A DNA stretch of 64,000 nt from Zhongshania sp. (GTDB taxonomy: Bacteria; Pseudomonadota; Gammaproteobacteria; Pseudomonadales; Spongiibacteraceae). Shown piece after piece: positions 44,711 to 53,250 of the stretch. How positions within the stretch are numbered: the first letter of the stretch is position 1; each line of letters begins with the position of its first letter. The stretch is taken from positions 1-64,000 of the forward strand of contig NZ_JARGNU010000001.1 in NCBI RefSeq assembly GCF_029212375.1. Reading direction: 5' to 3'. The notes beneath the pieces are model-generated. The model was not told the DNA's origin. It did not search any database and worked only from the letters and a program-made list of their open reading frames with translations. The position numbers and the translations under genes are program-made.

Positions 44711-45168
44711 TTTTATAATTGCGTACTTTTTGCAAGTGCGCCGGTGATAGCCGATACAGCTTTCACTATTAGCAAAAGTTTACAAAGCGGCAAATCTTAG
44801 CCACTCACACTGGTAGGTTCCAGGGTGTGAGTGGCTTTTTTTATTGTGTTTTTCACTCCGTGAATCCCGCGAAAATAAAACGTGATCCCTGTACATCAGA
44901 AAGTCATTTATTCGCTTCTTTACGTTCTAACCTATTGCTGGCTAAAATCCGCCTAACAACGATTGTTGGTGATTCTAGGATGCCCCTGTCACCACGATAT
45001 TTCGGTATATTGCTGTCGATATCTGTCAATCTCGTTTTTCCGGTGATATTTCGGCTCACTATGCTCTAGTAAAATTCTACTTCGCAATCGCAAGACTCTG
45101 TTCTTTAGTACGGTTTTTTCGCTGAGTTTTTGAACGACAATTATTCTCATGTTTTAAGGAGAATAAAA
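44711..45168. other. 458-bp gap before the second TonB receptor
   Basis: The left part ends the acyl-CoA dehydrogenase unit with a terminator at 44799-44842. The right part (44843-45168) should contain the receptor promoter and ends in AAGGAG at 45156-45161. A plus-strand frame at 44827-45069 lacks a ribosome site and coding character. I find no further gene. Confidence 0.6.
44799..44842 (+). terminator. rho-independent terminator
   Basis: AGCCACTCACAC (44799-44810) pairs perfectly with GTGTGAGTGGCT (44825-44836), and the T-run extends to 44842. It ends the 38-44.7 kb unit. Confidence 0.9.
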
Positions 45169-47586
45169 ATGTCTAGTAAGAATAACTGCAGTGTGGTGCT
45201 AATGGCGTCAATGGTTGCATGTATGAGCAGTCAACTTCATGCCGATGAAAATCCCGAGAAGAAGAAAGGAAGCCGCAATAGATTACTCGAGGAGGTAGTC
45301 GTTACGGCCCAAAAGCGCGAGGAGGACTCTCAAGATGTCCCCATTGCAATATCGGCGTTTAGTGGTGAAAAGCTCGAGGCTTTTGGTATTCAAACTACCG
45401 CTGATTTACAAAAGATAACGCCAGGGCTGACATTTACCTACAGTTTTGGATACACCGTGATTTATTTGCGTGGCGTGGGAAGTGACGCATTTTTGCCTAG
45501 TGCTGACCCTTCAATTGCAACCTATATTGACGGTATAAACATTCCCGCATCACGAGGTAAAAATGATTCTCTTGGCCCTATACAGCGTATTGAGGTTTTA
45601 AAAGGCCCCCAGGGAACCTTGTTTGGTCGAAATGCCACCGGTGGTGCCATTAATATCATTACAGCCGACCCACCAATTAACGGTGAGCCTATAGCCGGTA
45701 GCTTGAGAGCTGATATCGGTAACTATGGGCGGAGAAAGTATCAACTGTATGCTGCAAGTAATATTGTCGGTGGCTTAGGCGCAACCATCTCTATGTTTCA
45801 AAACAGTGGAGATATCATCATGCCCAACTATATTAAAAATATTAGGGGTGAGGAGATACCTGGTCCTGAGCGTGAAGATATGGACGAGGGTGCCCGTATA
45901 AAATTGAAATGGGATATTAGTGATACCCTAAGTGCAGGCTTTATTGCATCTTACGTTAACCAGTTTAATGCCAGTTCACTCGCGATGGAAAATACTCGTC
46001 CGTCATTATTGGCAGGGGGAGATGGCACAGAAGTTGAGCCTGATCGACGTCTAGAGAATGATAGAGAAGGCGGTAACGCCATGATGAATTTTATCTACGG
46101 CGCAAATCTCGAATGGAGTCCAGGGCCAGTTGATTTGAAATTTACTGCTTCGAGCGTCGAAACTGATACGGATTGGGGGCAGTGGGATTTGGATGCCACG
46201 CAATCTAATCAAGCAAGTATGAGCGTGTACAGCGAGCCCTCTTTGCAAGATACTTTTGAATTTCAGGTTACTTCTAATCAAGATACTTGGATGAGTGACA
46301 AGCTGGAATGGGTGGCTGGTGTATATCATTTGACTGCTTCCTCGGGTTTTGATCGATTCTTTTTGACTGTTAATACAGGGTTAGCGACGTCTCTACTAAC
46401 GAGTAGGTTGCCAGATGCATTAGAGGGGCCAATTGTTGCCTTGTTAACGGGTGCAACCGCAAATAATGATGTAACACTGGAATCAACAGGCATTCTAGAT
46501 ACCACTTCAGATTCGGTTTACTTTCAGGGTACATGGGAGTTTAACGAGAAGTTTAATCTGACCCTAGGCGCGCGATATCAGCAGGAAAATCGCGAGATGT
46601 CAGATACCTACGTAGATTTAGTAAGAACAATTCCTACAGTTCCTCCCCAAGAATATTACGAAGGCAATGACTATTCCAGAAATACTCGGCTATTTAGTTA
46701 TGAGGGACAGGAAATCGACTTTGAGGCTACGTCTTGGCGTATAGCAGGCCAGTATTTCGCTAGTGATTTGGTTCAACTCTATTCGTCTTTGTCGAGAAGT
46801 TATAAAAGCCCAACGTATAATGTTATCAATTTCTTTACTCGCGCTGATGCCGTTAAGGCAGAAGAGGTAACCGCGTTTGAGCTGGGTGTTAAATCAGAAA
46901 TGTGGGATGGCCAGCTTCGCGTAAATGGCGCCATTTTCAGATCAGTTACCACAGACTTTGTAACGGCAATTGTTTCACTGACTTCTGGCGGTGTTGTCCG
47001 GTTCTCTAATGCAAATGAAGCGATATCTGATGGTGCCGAAGTAGACTTTCAGTGGCAGCCAATGCCGGATTGGAACCCAGGTTTAGCTATCAATGGTGGT
47101 GCCACCTACCTTGATGCGAAATATACGGATTACAAAAATGGCGCTGGCTTTGATGATGATACTGGCTTGTATTTTGGTCCAGACAGCCTAACAGGTACGC
47201 CTTTGCAGGCTCCTCGCGATTTCACTGGTAATGCAATAGTGCGCACGCCAAGGCTCAGCTCCACCTTATCATTCAATCAATTCCTTGAATTTGAAGATTT
47301 TGGGAATTTGGAACTTGCTGTCGACTACTCCTATAAGGGTAGCTACAACGTCACACCGCAAGCCTCGCCTTACTATATTCAAGATCAGTTTGAGGTTTGG
47401 GGCGCTCGAGCCACATGGTTCTACGATCCACTAGGCATCCAAGTAACGGCTTATGTTGATAACGTTAAAGACAAAGATTATTACTCAACGATTTTGCAGC
47501 AAGATTTTGGCCGGACGGCAGCCCTAGCTAATCCGCGTTTTTACGGTGTTCGTCTGAAGTGGGATTACGGAATGATGTTTGAATAA
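45169..47586 (+). CDS. TonB-dependent outer-membrane receptor
   Basis: This 805-aa receptor has a signal peptide ending near SQLHA, a TonB-box-like EEVVVTAQKRE, the plug domain (IQRIEVLKGPQGTLFGRNATGGAINIIT) and a long barrel ending in YGVRLKWDYGMMFE. The ATG at 45169 has AAGGAG 7 nt upstream; the frame is open further back to 45130. It resembles the catabolic TonB receptors that take up large or hydrophobic carbon sources. It differs clearly in sequence from the receptor at 27.3 kb. Confidence 0.93.
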   Translation: MSSKNNCSVVLMASMVACMSSQLHADENPEKKKGSRNRLLEEVVVTAQKREEDSQDVPIAISAFSGEKLEAFGIQTTADLQKITPGLTFTYSFGYTVIYLRGVGSDAFLPSADPSIATYIDGINIPASRGKNDSLGPIQRIEVLKGPQGTLFGRNATGGAINIITADPPINGEPIAGSLRADIGNYGRRKYQLYAASNIVGGLGATISMFQNSGDIIMPNYIKNIRGEEIPGPEREDMDEGARIKLKWDISDTLSAGFIASYVNQFNASSLAMENTRPSLLAGGDGTEVEPDRRLENDREGGNAMMNFIYGANLEWSPGPVDLKFTASSVETDTDWGQWDLDATQSNQASMSVYSEPSLQDTFEFQVTSNQDTWMSDKLEWVAGVYHLTASSGFDRFFLTVNTGLATSLLTSRLPDALEGPIVALLTGATANNDVTLESTGILDTTSDSVYFQGTWEFNEKFNLTLGARYQQENREMSDTYVDLVRTIPTVPPQEYYEGNDYSRNTRLFSYEGQEIDFEATSWRIAGQYFASDLVQLYSSLSRSYKSPTYNVINFFTRADAVKAEEVTAFELGVKSEMWDGQLRVNGAIFRSVTTDFVTAIVSLTSGGVVRFSNANEAISDGAEVDFQWQPMPDWNPGLAINGGATYLDAKYTDYKNGAGFDDDTGLYFGPDSLTGTPLQAPRDFTGNAIVRTPRLSSTLSFNQFLEFEDFGNLELAVDYSYKGSYNVTPQASPYYIQDQFEVWGARATWFYDPLGIQVTAYVDNVKDKDYYSTILQQDFGRTAALANPRFYGVRLKWDYGMMFE

Positions 47587-47599
47587 GTGCATAGCCCAT

Positions 47600-47638
47600 C
47601 TTGGCGCCGCTTATAAAGACTAGGCGCCGAGATTTTTT
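47600..47638 (+). terminator. rho-independent terminator
   Basis: CTTGGCGCC (47600-47608) and GGCGCCGAG (47623-47631) pair with one G-T wobble, and six T residues follow at 47633-47638. It separates the receptor gene from the exported Leu/Gly-rich protein gene. Confidence 0.8.
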
Positions 47639-47683
47639 GGGCCGCGTTTAACCTAAATGTGTATCAATTTTGTGAGGAAAATA

Positions 47684-48232
47684 ATGATGAATATACATAT
47701 AAAGCACCTGTCGCTTGCCGCAGGTTTAGTCGTAGGAAGTGCACTTGCTTCAGCACAGGTACCGCTTGGCAGTTTACTGGGTAACGATGGTATTTTGGGG
47801 AATCAGGTTCTTGCGCTGGGCGATGTGTTAGGTGACGGTACTTTAGATGGCCTGCTAAATGTGACTGGCCTGACGTTATCTATCGCGCAAGGCCAAGTGC
47901 TTAGTGACCCTTTGGCCTTGGTGCCGACAGGTATCGAGATAGGATTAGTATATGCCTTTGTCCCAGTACTGGATGTGTTGTATAGGGATCCCTTGGGAAT
48001 AGTTGATTTCCTGCTTACAGGAAATTCAATACTCTCTGAGTCTTTGTTTGTCGTTCCGGCTATACCGCTAGTGTCTTCGGACTTAGATCTGGGGATTCTA
48101 AATGCCGTGGATATCTTGGGTGTCGGCGACTTAAGCGTAGTTGGCTTGGCTGGGCTCAACGGTATTGGTGTGCTGTCACCGGCAGAGTTGCTACCTCAAG
48201 TACTAATTCCAGTTACTAGTTTAGGGATTTAA
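47684..48232 (+). CDS. exported Leu/Gly/Val-rich protein, unknown
   Basis: This protein of about 182 aa has a Sec signal peptide ending near ALASA-Q. The mature part is very rich in Leu, Gly, Val, Ile, Asp and Ser, with loosely repeated LG/LGD/GLL units, a single Arg and no Lys, His, Trp, Cys or Met. The pattern suggests a secreted or surface beta-rich or fibrous protein; no family is recognised. TGAGGAA lies about 6 nt before ATG 47684; ATG 47687 is the alternative. It sits after a receptor terminator, so it has its own promoter or relies on read-through. Confidence 0.75.
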   Translation: MMNIHIKHLSLAAGLVVGSALASAQVPLGSLLGNDGILGNQVLALGDVLGDGTLDGLLNVTGLTLSIAQGQVLSDPLALVPTGIEIGLVYAFVPVLDVLYRDPLGIVDFLLTGNSILSESLFVVPAIPLVSSDLDLGILNAVDILGVGDLSVVGLAGLNGIGVLSPAELLPQVLIPVTSLGI

Positions 48233-48328
48233 AGGCGGAGATCGAACTTTGCAATAAGGCGCATCTGCTGTAGTTTTTTGGCGCAAGGCGACATTTATAA
48301 TGTTTTGTTAATTAATTTGTCGCCGGCA

Positions 48329-51100
48329 TCAGGGTAAAACATTTAAATTTCTCGCTTTTGCTAAGGCAGCGGTGCGACTCGACACCCCAAGCTTGCCGTA
48401 CAAGTTTTGTAAATGCCATTTAACGGTGGTTAGTGATACGTCAATACGATCGGCGAGTTGTTGGTTGCTCAAGCCCGCGGCAATAAAACTTAAAAGTTCG
48501 AGTTCGCGAGCGGTGAGTTTGCCAAGGAGTCGAGGCGGCTCATTGATTGCACTAATATCGCTAACGTCTGTGGCTTCATCATTCGGTAATTTACGGCATA
48601 TTTCAGCGAAAAGCTGTCGTTCTTGATCAGACACAAAGCCCCAAGCCGAGGCTTTGCTCGCGCTGATGACGGCGTGCAATACTTCGACTTGATCAAGAAA
48701 AGGTCTGAGGATGCGTCGGCTTGCGGCTATACGAACGGCGCGGGTTATGTGGCGCACGGCCAAAGTATAATCTTGGCTCTGGGTGGCGATAACAGCGCTA
48801 TTAAGCTCAAGTTCGACCTGTCTCGCATTGCAGCTCTGCTTTTTGGCACGCTTAAGGTCTTGGTTAATTAAGCTGGCGGCGGGCTTAAGACGGCCGAGCG
48901 CCAATTCGAGTTCGATCAGGGCACTGTTTATTAGGGTGTCTAGTAAAGGAATGGCCATTGCCTTTGTACCGCGTAGTTTTGATGTTTCTGCCGCACGTTG
49001 CAGGCCGGCGCGCTCGGCCTCGGCGCGGGCTTCATCAATGTGGCCCAGCACAATAAGGCGCTTAATAAGGAAGCACGATAGCATTAACGATAGGCGAGTA
49101 GGGTAGGCGTTGGCAACCTCCCACATGCTGCTTAAAGTTATGGTTTCGTCGCTGTGACCCTGCCAGAGTAATACTGCGGCATCTAGCCCACTGGCCGCCG
49201 ATTCGAGAAATCCATGGGTACGGGCGGTTTTCATACCAAAGGCGAGCAGTTGATGGGCGTCTTGGTCTAGCCCCATGCCGACTGCACAGCGGGCTGCCAC
49301 TAATGCCATGGTGCCGCAAATGCCGGATTCGTCGCCAAGTGCACCGCGGGTGGTGGTAAGTGCAGAGACTATCTCGGTATAGGTATTGGCGTAATTTCCT
49401 TCGTGTATGCCAACTAAAGCAGTGTAAGCGTACACCCAGCCGTCGACATAGGTGCTATTGGTTTGATACGCCGTTTCTTTAGCGGCCTGAAGGCACTGCC
49501 GAGCATCGCTGAAGTGAAAGGTGTTCATAAAATAGCACGCTACGATGCAGTTGGCGGCGGTTAAATTAAAGGAATCACTGCTGTCGCATTCTGTGTTTGC
49601 CAGCCATTGTTTGGCGCCAAGGTAGGCATCTTCGAGTTGGTCGCTAAGGCTGTCGATCGAGGTTCTTAATATTGCAATGCGACGATGCAATTCAGTTTCG
49701 CCAGCGGAGTTAGGCTTGCGCTGCTGGCGTTGCATGCGCTGGAAAAGCATGCTGATTTGCTTGCGCGCGTACTCGTAGCGGCGGTGAAAGGCCAGCGCCC
49801 ACACAAACCAGTATTCGGCTTCTAAACTGACTTGCTTGCCTTCGTCGTGGAGAATTTCGATCCAGCGAATATATTGCAATACCGCGCCGCGATCGCGCAC
49901 AAACGAGGGTGCGATTTGCTCCAATATCGGCATGGCCGTGCTGCTAGATTCGGCATCTAAGGCGTAGTTAATGGCGTCGCGCCAATATTGATTGCGCTGG
50001 CACCATGCCGATGCCCGCAGCTGAATGTCTTGGCGGTCTTGTTTGTTTAGGTGAAGGCTCGCTTCGCGTAGTAGGTGGTCGCGGAATAAGCCATGTAAGC
50101 GGTACCAGCTGCGATTGCGATCCAGCGGAATAACAAACACATTGCGTTCAATTAAGTCGTTCAAGTGTTCAGCTACGTGATCGCCGCCAATGGCGGCGCT
50201 GCACAGCTCCATATTAAAGGTGCGCAACTGAGATACAGCGAGCAGAAATTGCCGGAGCTCGGCCGAAAAGCCGGATAGCACCTGACGGTTTAAGAGTTGC
50301 GCGAGTGATTCGTCTGAGCCAGAAAACGCCGCGAGCGCGCTTAGTGGCTGTTCCGCTTGGCTTAATATAATTTGCGCCATGCGCACCGCGGCCGGCCAGC
50401 CCTCGGTTTTACGGGTGACCTCGGCAACACCTTGTTCACCAATTTGGCTTGTTAGTGAATCGCCGAATAGGCTAGTAACGTCTTCTTGGCTAAAGCTTAA
50501 TTCTTTGGGGCCGATTTGTTGAACAAGGCCTTCGAGTTGCGCGCGGGGGTAGTCTAAGGGTAAGTCTTCGGTGCTGGATAATACGATCTGGACATTTGCG
50601 CGGGTTTTAAAAAGTAGCTGATCAAGAAAGAGGCCTAGGGATTCGTCGCGACAAAAATGCAAATTATCAATAAAGAGCGTGATGGCGAGGGGGTGGCTAT
50701 TCAGTATCGAAAGCAGTTTGTCGATGCTGGTGTCGCGGGGCTCGTGGCCGTGAAAGAGCGCTTGGGTAGGGTGGGCCTGATTTTTGTCGCCGCGCAAGAT
50801 CGAACCAAGTTCGTTTATTAGGCTCTCGACGGTATTGTCGCGTTCGTCGAGTGACAGCCACAGACATTGTTTACCCGCGTGGCGAAGATCGGCGAGTAGC
50901 ATCGACATAAGTACGGTTTTGCCGTAACCAACGGGTGCTACTGCGCTTAGGCATTTGGCGCGCAAGCCGCTTGGCGTTTGTATATTGCTTAAAACGGGAA
51001 TGCGCAGGCTTTGAAACAGGAAATTTGGCGGCTCATTGCGGCCTATTTGCTGGTCGATATGCTCGGCAGTGCGGCGAAATTGGGCAGCTTTATTGGGCAA
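48329..51100 (-). CDS. AlkS/MalT-like LuxR-family ATP-dependent regulator
   Basis: This is a 923-aa LAL regulator. The N-terminal nucleotide-binding site reads APVGYGKTVL (Lys61), with LFIDNLHFC as Walker B; a long helical repeat region follows, and the C-terminal 65 residues form a LuxR helix-turn-helix (LTARELELLSFIAAGLSNQQLADRI...TVKWHLQNLYGKLGV). AlkS of Pseudomonas alkane degradation has the same architecture and length class. The start is TTG with AAGAGGATAGAG upstream. It diverges from CYP153 and probably activates it in response to alkanes. Confidence 0.9.
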   Translation of the reverse strand: MPNKAAQFRRTAEHIDQQIGRNEPPNFLFQSLRIPVLSNIQTPSGLRAKCLSAVAPVGYGKTVLMSMLLADLRHAGKQCLWLSLDERDNTVESLINELGSILRGDKNQAHPTQALFHGHEPRDTSIDKLLSILNSHPLAITLFIDNLHFCRDESLGLFLDQLLFKTRANVQIVLSSTEDLPLDYPRAQLEGLVQQIGPKELSFSQEDVTSLFGDSLTSQIGEQGVAEVTRKTEGWPAAVRMAQIILSQAEQPLSALAAFSGSDESLAQLLNRQVLSGFSAELRQFLLAVSQLRTFNMELCSAAIGGDHVAEHLNDLIERNVFVIPLDRNRSWYRLHGLFRDHLLREASLHLNKQDRQDIQLRASAWCQRNQYWRDAINYALDAESSSTAMPILEQIAPSFVRDRGAVLQYIRWIEILHDEGKQVSLEAEYWFVWALAFHRRYEYARKQISMLFQRMQRQQRKPNSAGETELHRRIAILRTSIDSLSDQLEDAYLGAKQWLANTECDSSDSFNLTAANCIVACYFMNTFHFSDARQCLQAAKETAYQTNSTYVDGWVYAYTALVGIHEGNYANTYTEIVSALTTTRGALGDESGICGTMALVAARCAVGMGLDQDAHQLLAFGMKTARTHGFLESAASGLDAAVLLWQGHSDETITLSSMWEVANAYPTRLSLMLSCFLIKRLIVLGHIDEARAEAERAGLQRAAETSKLRGTKAMAIPLLDTLINSALIELELALGRLKPAASLINQDLKRAKKQSCNARQVELELNSAVIATQSQDYTLAVRHITRAVRIAASRRILRPFLDQVEVLHAVISASKASAWGFVSDQERQLFAEICRKLPNDEATDVSDISAINEPPRLLGKLTARELELLSFIAAGLSNQQLADRIDVSLTTVKWHLQNLYGKLGVSSRTAALAKARNLNVLP

Positions 51101-51544
51101 GACTCTATCCTCTTATTATTGTGCGTGCATTATGGCCAAACAGGGCGCTTTTGATCGTGGCGGCCTTTTTTACTTCGCCATCGTGCATTTTGCGCCCACG
51201 CCCCATCCTTTATTATTTGGTCTTTAGCTAGGCCCTCCTAAAGTACGGCTTATGGTAATTAAAGCTGCCATAGACTGCGAGCTTAATCACAACTGCGTTA
51301 TTTACGTGTCGGCGCTTACGTTGCTCGGTTCAAAGACCCCAGATGTTGTTGGCGACGCATTTGCTCGTGTCAGCGCCGAGACTGCTTGATAGCGCGCTGT
51401 TGCAATCGCTTTCAGCTGAACATGCGCAGAATGTTGAGAATATTTTGCGCAGCCCGTCCTTAGGTACGGGTTAGCGATCAGATTTCGCCCATAGACTGAT
51501 AAAAAATAAAGGCGCGGTCTACCAGCCGCCAAAGGAGTACTGAT
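51101..51544. other. divergent control region, LuxR-type regulator / CYP153
   Basis: This 444-bp gap includes a 10-bp inverted repeat at 51423-51451 and ends with AAAGGAG before the P450 gene. It probably contains promoters in both directions. No additional gene is supported. Confidence 0.6.
51423..51451. promoter_or_regulatory. inverted repeat upstream of CYP153
   Basis: TGCGCAGAAT (51423-51432) and ATTTTGCGCA (51442-51451) match as an inverted repeat at 9 of 10 positions with a 9-bp spacer, about 95 bp before the P450 start. It is a candidate binding site for the adjacent LuxR-type activator. Confidence 0.4.
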
Positions 51545-52801
51545 ATGAACGCCAATACATTAGATGCTGAACTTGCCAAATCACTGCCGCTAGAAGATTT
51601 TGATGTTAGTCAAACTGAGCTATTTGCACGCAATGGCCTGCACCCTTACTTTGAGCGTTTACGCCGCGAAGACCCAGTGCATTATTGTAAAGACAGTATT
51701 TATGGGCCCTATTGGTCAATAACCAAATACCGCGATATTGTTGATATCGACACCAATCACAAAGTGTTTTCGTCGGACGTGAGCGTTGGTGCTTTTGTTC
51801 TTGATGATACCACCCTCAATGCAGTAGACGGCGCAATGTACCTGCCCAACTTTTTGGGTATGGATCCGCCAACCCACGACGTTCACCGCATGGCGGTAAG
51901 CCCCATTGTGGCGCCGCAGAATTTGCTGCGCTTTGAAAAGTTGATTAGGGAGCGCACCAGCGAGGTATTAGATTCATTGCCCATTGGCGAAGAGTTTAAT
52001 TGGGTTGATCTGGTCTCGATCGAACTCACCACCATGATGTTGGCCACGTTGTTGGCCTTTCCGCTTGAGGATCGCCGTAAGCTGACGCGCTGGTCAGATA
52101 TTGTTACCACTCGTCCGGGTTACGGCTTGGTGGATTCTTGGGAGCAGCGTGAAGCGGAGTTGCTTGAATGTTTGGCTTATTTTCAGCGGCTTTACGACGA
52201 GCGCAAGGCGCTGCCGCCACGGCCAGATTTGATCTCCATGTTGGCACATGCACCAACGATGCAAGACCTGACCGCCACCGATTTTCTCGGTATGTTGGTG
52301 CTGCTTATTGTGGGCGGCAACGACACTACGCGCAGCTCTATGTCGGGCGGCGCCTTGGCCTGTCATCTTTATCCCGATGAATTTACCAAAGTTAAAAATA
52401 ACCCGAGTCTGTTAGCGAGCATGGTGCCAGAAATTGTGCGCTGGCAAACCCCGATTGCCCATATGCGCCGCACCGCATTAGAAGACGTAGAGTTTCGCGG
52501 CAAGCAAATTCGCAAGGGCGACAAGGTGGTGATGTGGTATTTGTCGGGTAATCGCGACGACGAAGTTATTGATAGGCCAATGGATTTTATCGCCGATCGG
52601 CCTCGCGCTAGACAGCATTTGTCATTTGGCTTTGGTATCCACCGCTGCCTAGGCAATAGATTGGCCGAGCTACAGCTTAAAGTGCTCTGGGAAGAAGCTA
52701 CTAAGCGCTACTCCCGTATTGAAGTGGTTGGTGAGCCGACCCGTGTGCCGTCTAATTTAATTAATGGTTTTATTGATATGCAGGTGCGCTTACACGTTTA
52801 A
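51545..52801 (+). CDS. cytochrome P450, CYP153 family alkane/fatty-acid omega-hydroxylase
   Basis: This 418-aa soluble class I P450 has the oxygen-activation helix GGNDTTRSS, the ExxR of the K helix and the heme loop [14 protein letters not shown] with Cys368. From memory the whole sequence parallels CYP153A6, including [17 protein letters not shown] near the start and [12 protein letters not shown]. CYP153 enzymes hydroxylate terminal carbons of C5-C16 alkanes or fatty acids. A ferredoxin and a GMC alcohol dehydrogenase follow on the same strand. The start is secured by AAAGGAG. Confidence 0.93.
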   Translation: MNANTLDAELAKSLPLEDFDVSQTELFARNGLHPYFERLRREDPVHYCKDSIYGPYWSITKYRDIVDIDTNHKVFSSDVSVGAFVLDDTTLNAVDGAMYLPNFLGMDPPTHDVHRMAVSPIVAPQNLLRFEKLIRERTSEVLDSLPIGEEFNWVDLVSIELTTMMLATLLAFPLEDRRKLTRWSDIVTTRPGYGLVDSWEQREAELLECLAYFQRLYDERKALPPRPDLISMLAHAPTMQDLTATDFLGMLVLLIVGGNDTTRSSMSGGALACHLYPDEFTKVKNNPSLLASMVPEIVRWQTPIAHMRRTALEDVEFRGKQIRKGDKVVMWYLSGNRDDEVIDRPMDFIADRPRARQHLSFGFGIHRCLGNRLAELQLKVLWEEATKRYSRIEVVGEPTRVPSNLINGFIDMQVRLHV

Positions 52802-52863
52802 CGTAGTGGCGCGCAGCATATTTTTTAACATTGCGAATAATGATACTGACTGGATTTAATCTT

Positions 52864-53187
52864 ATGCCAAAGCTCATTTTTATTACCTCAGACAAACAAG
52901 AATACGCCGTAGAGGCCCAAAGCGGCGTGTCTGCGATGGAAGCGGCGCTAGATAATTTAGTGCCGGGGATTGATGGTGATTGTGGTGGCGTTGCCGCCTG
53001 CGGCACCTGCCATGTTTATGTGGATCAAACGTGGTTGGCGAAAACCGGCGCGGCTCAAGAAGGCATAGAGCAAGATATGCTGTCTTTAACCGACAATGCC
53101 GGCGCAAGTAGCCGACTTTCTTGCCAAATTATTATGAGCGACGAACTGGACGGTTTGGTGTTGACCATGCCCGAGAGTCAGCACTAA
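52864..53187 (+). CDS. [2Fe-2S] ferredoxin for the P450
   Basis: This is a 107-aa adrenodoxin-type ferredoxin. Cluster ligands are Cys40, Cys46, Cys49 and Cys87 in DCGGVAACGTC and RLSC. It should pass electrons to CYP153. The frame is open from 52831 but the ATG at 52864 gives the usual N-terminus (MPKLIFITSDKQEY). No ferredoxin reductase gene lies in this cluster, so the first electron-transfer partner must be encoded elsewhere. Confidence 0.92.
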   Translation: MPKLIFITSDKQEYAVEAQSGVSAMEAALDNLVPGIDGDCGGVAACGTCHVYVDQTWLAKTGAAQEGIEQDMLSLTDNAGASSRLSCQIIMSDELDGLVLTMPESQH

Positions 53188-53250
53188 TTAGTGTGAATTA
53201 GGCTTGTTGTCTTTGTAGCTTTGCGGCCTTGTACTACAGGAATACTAATA

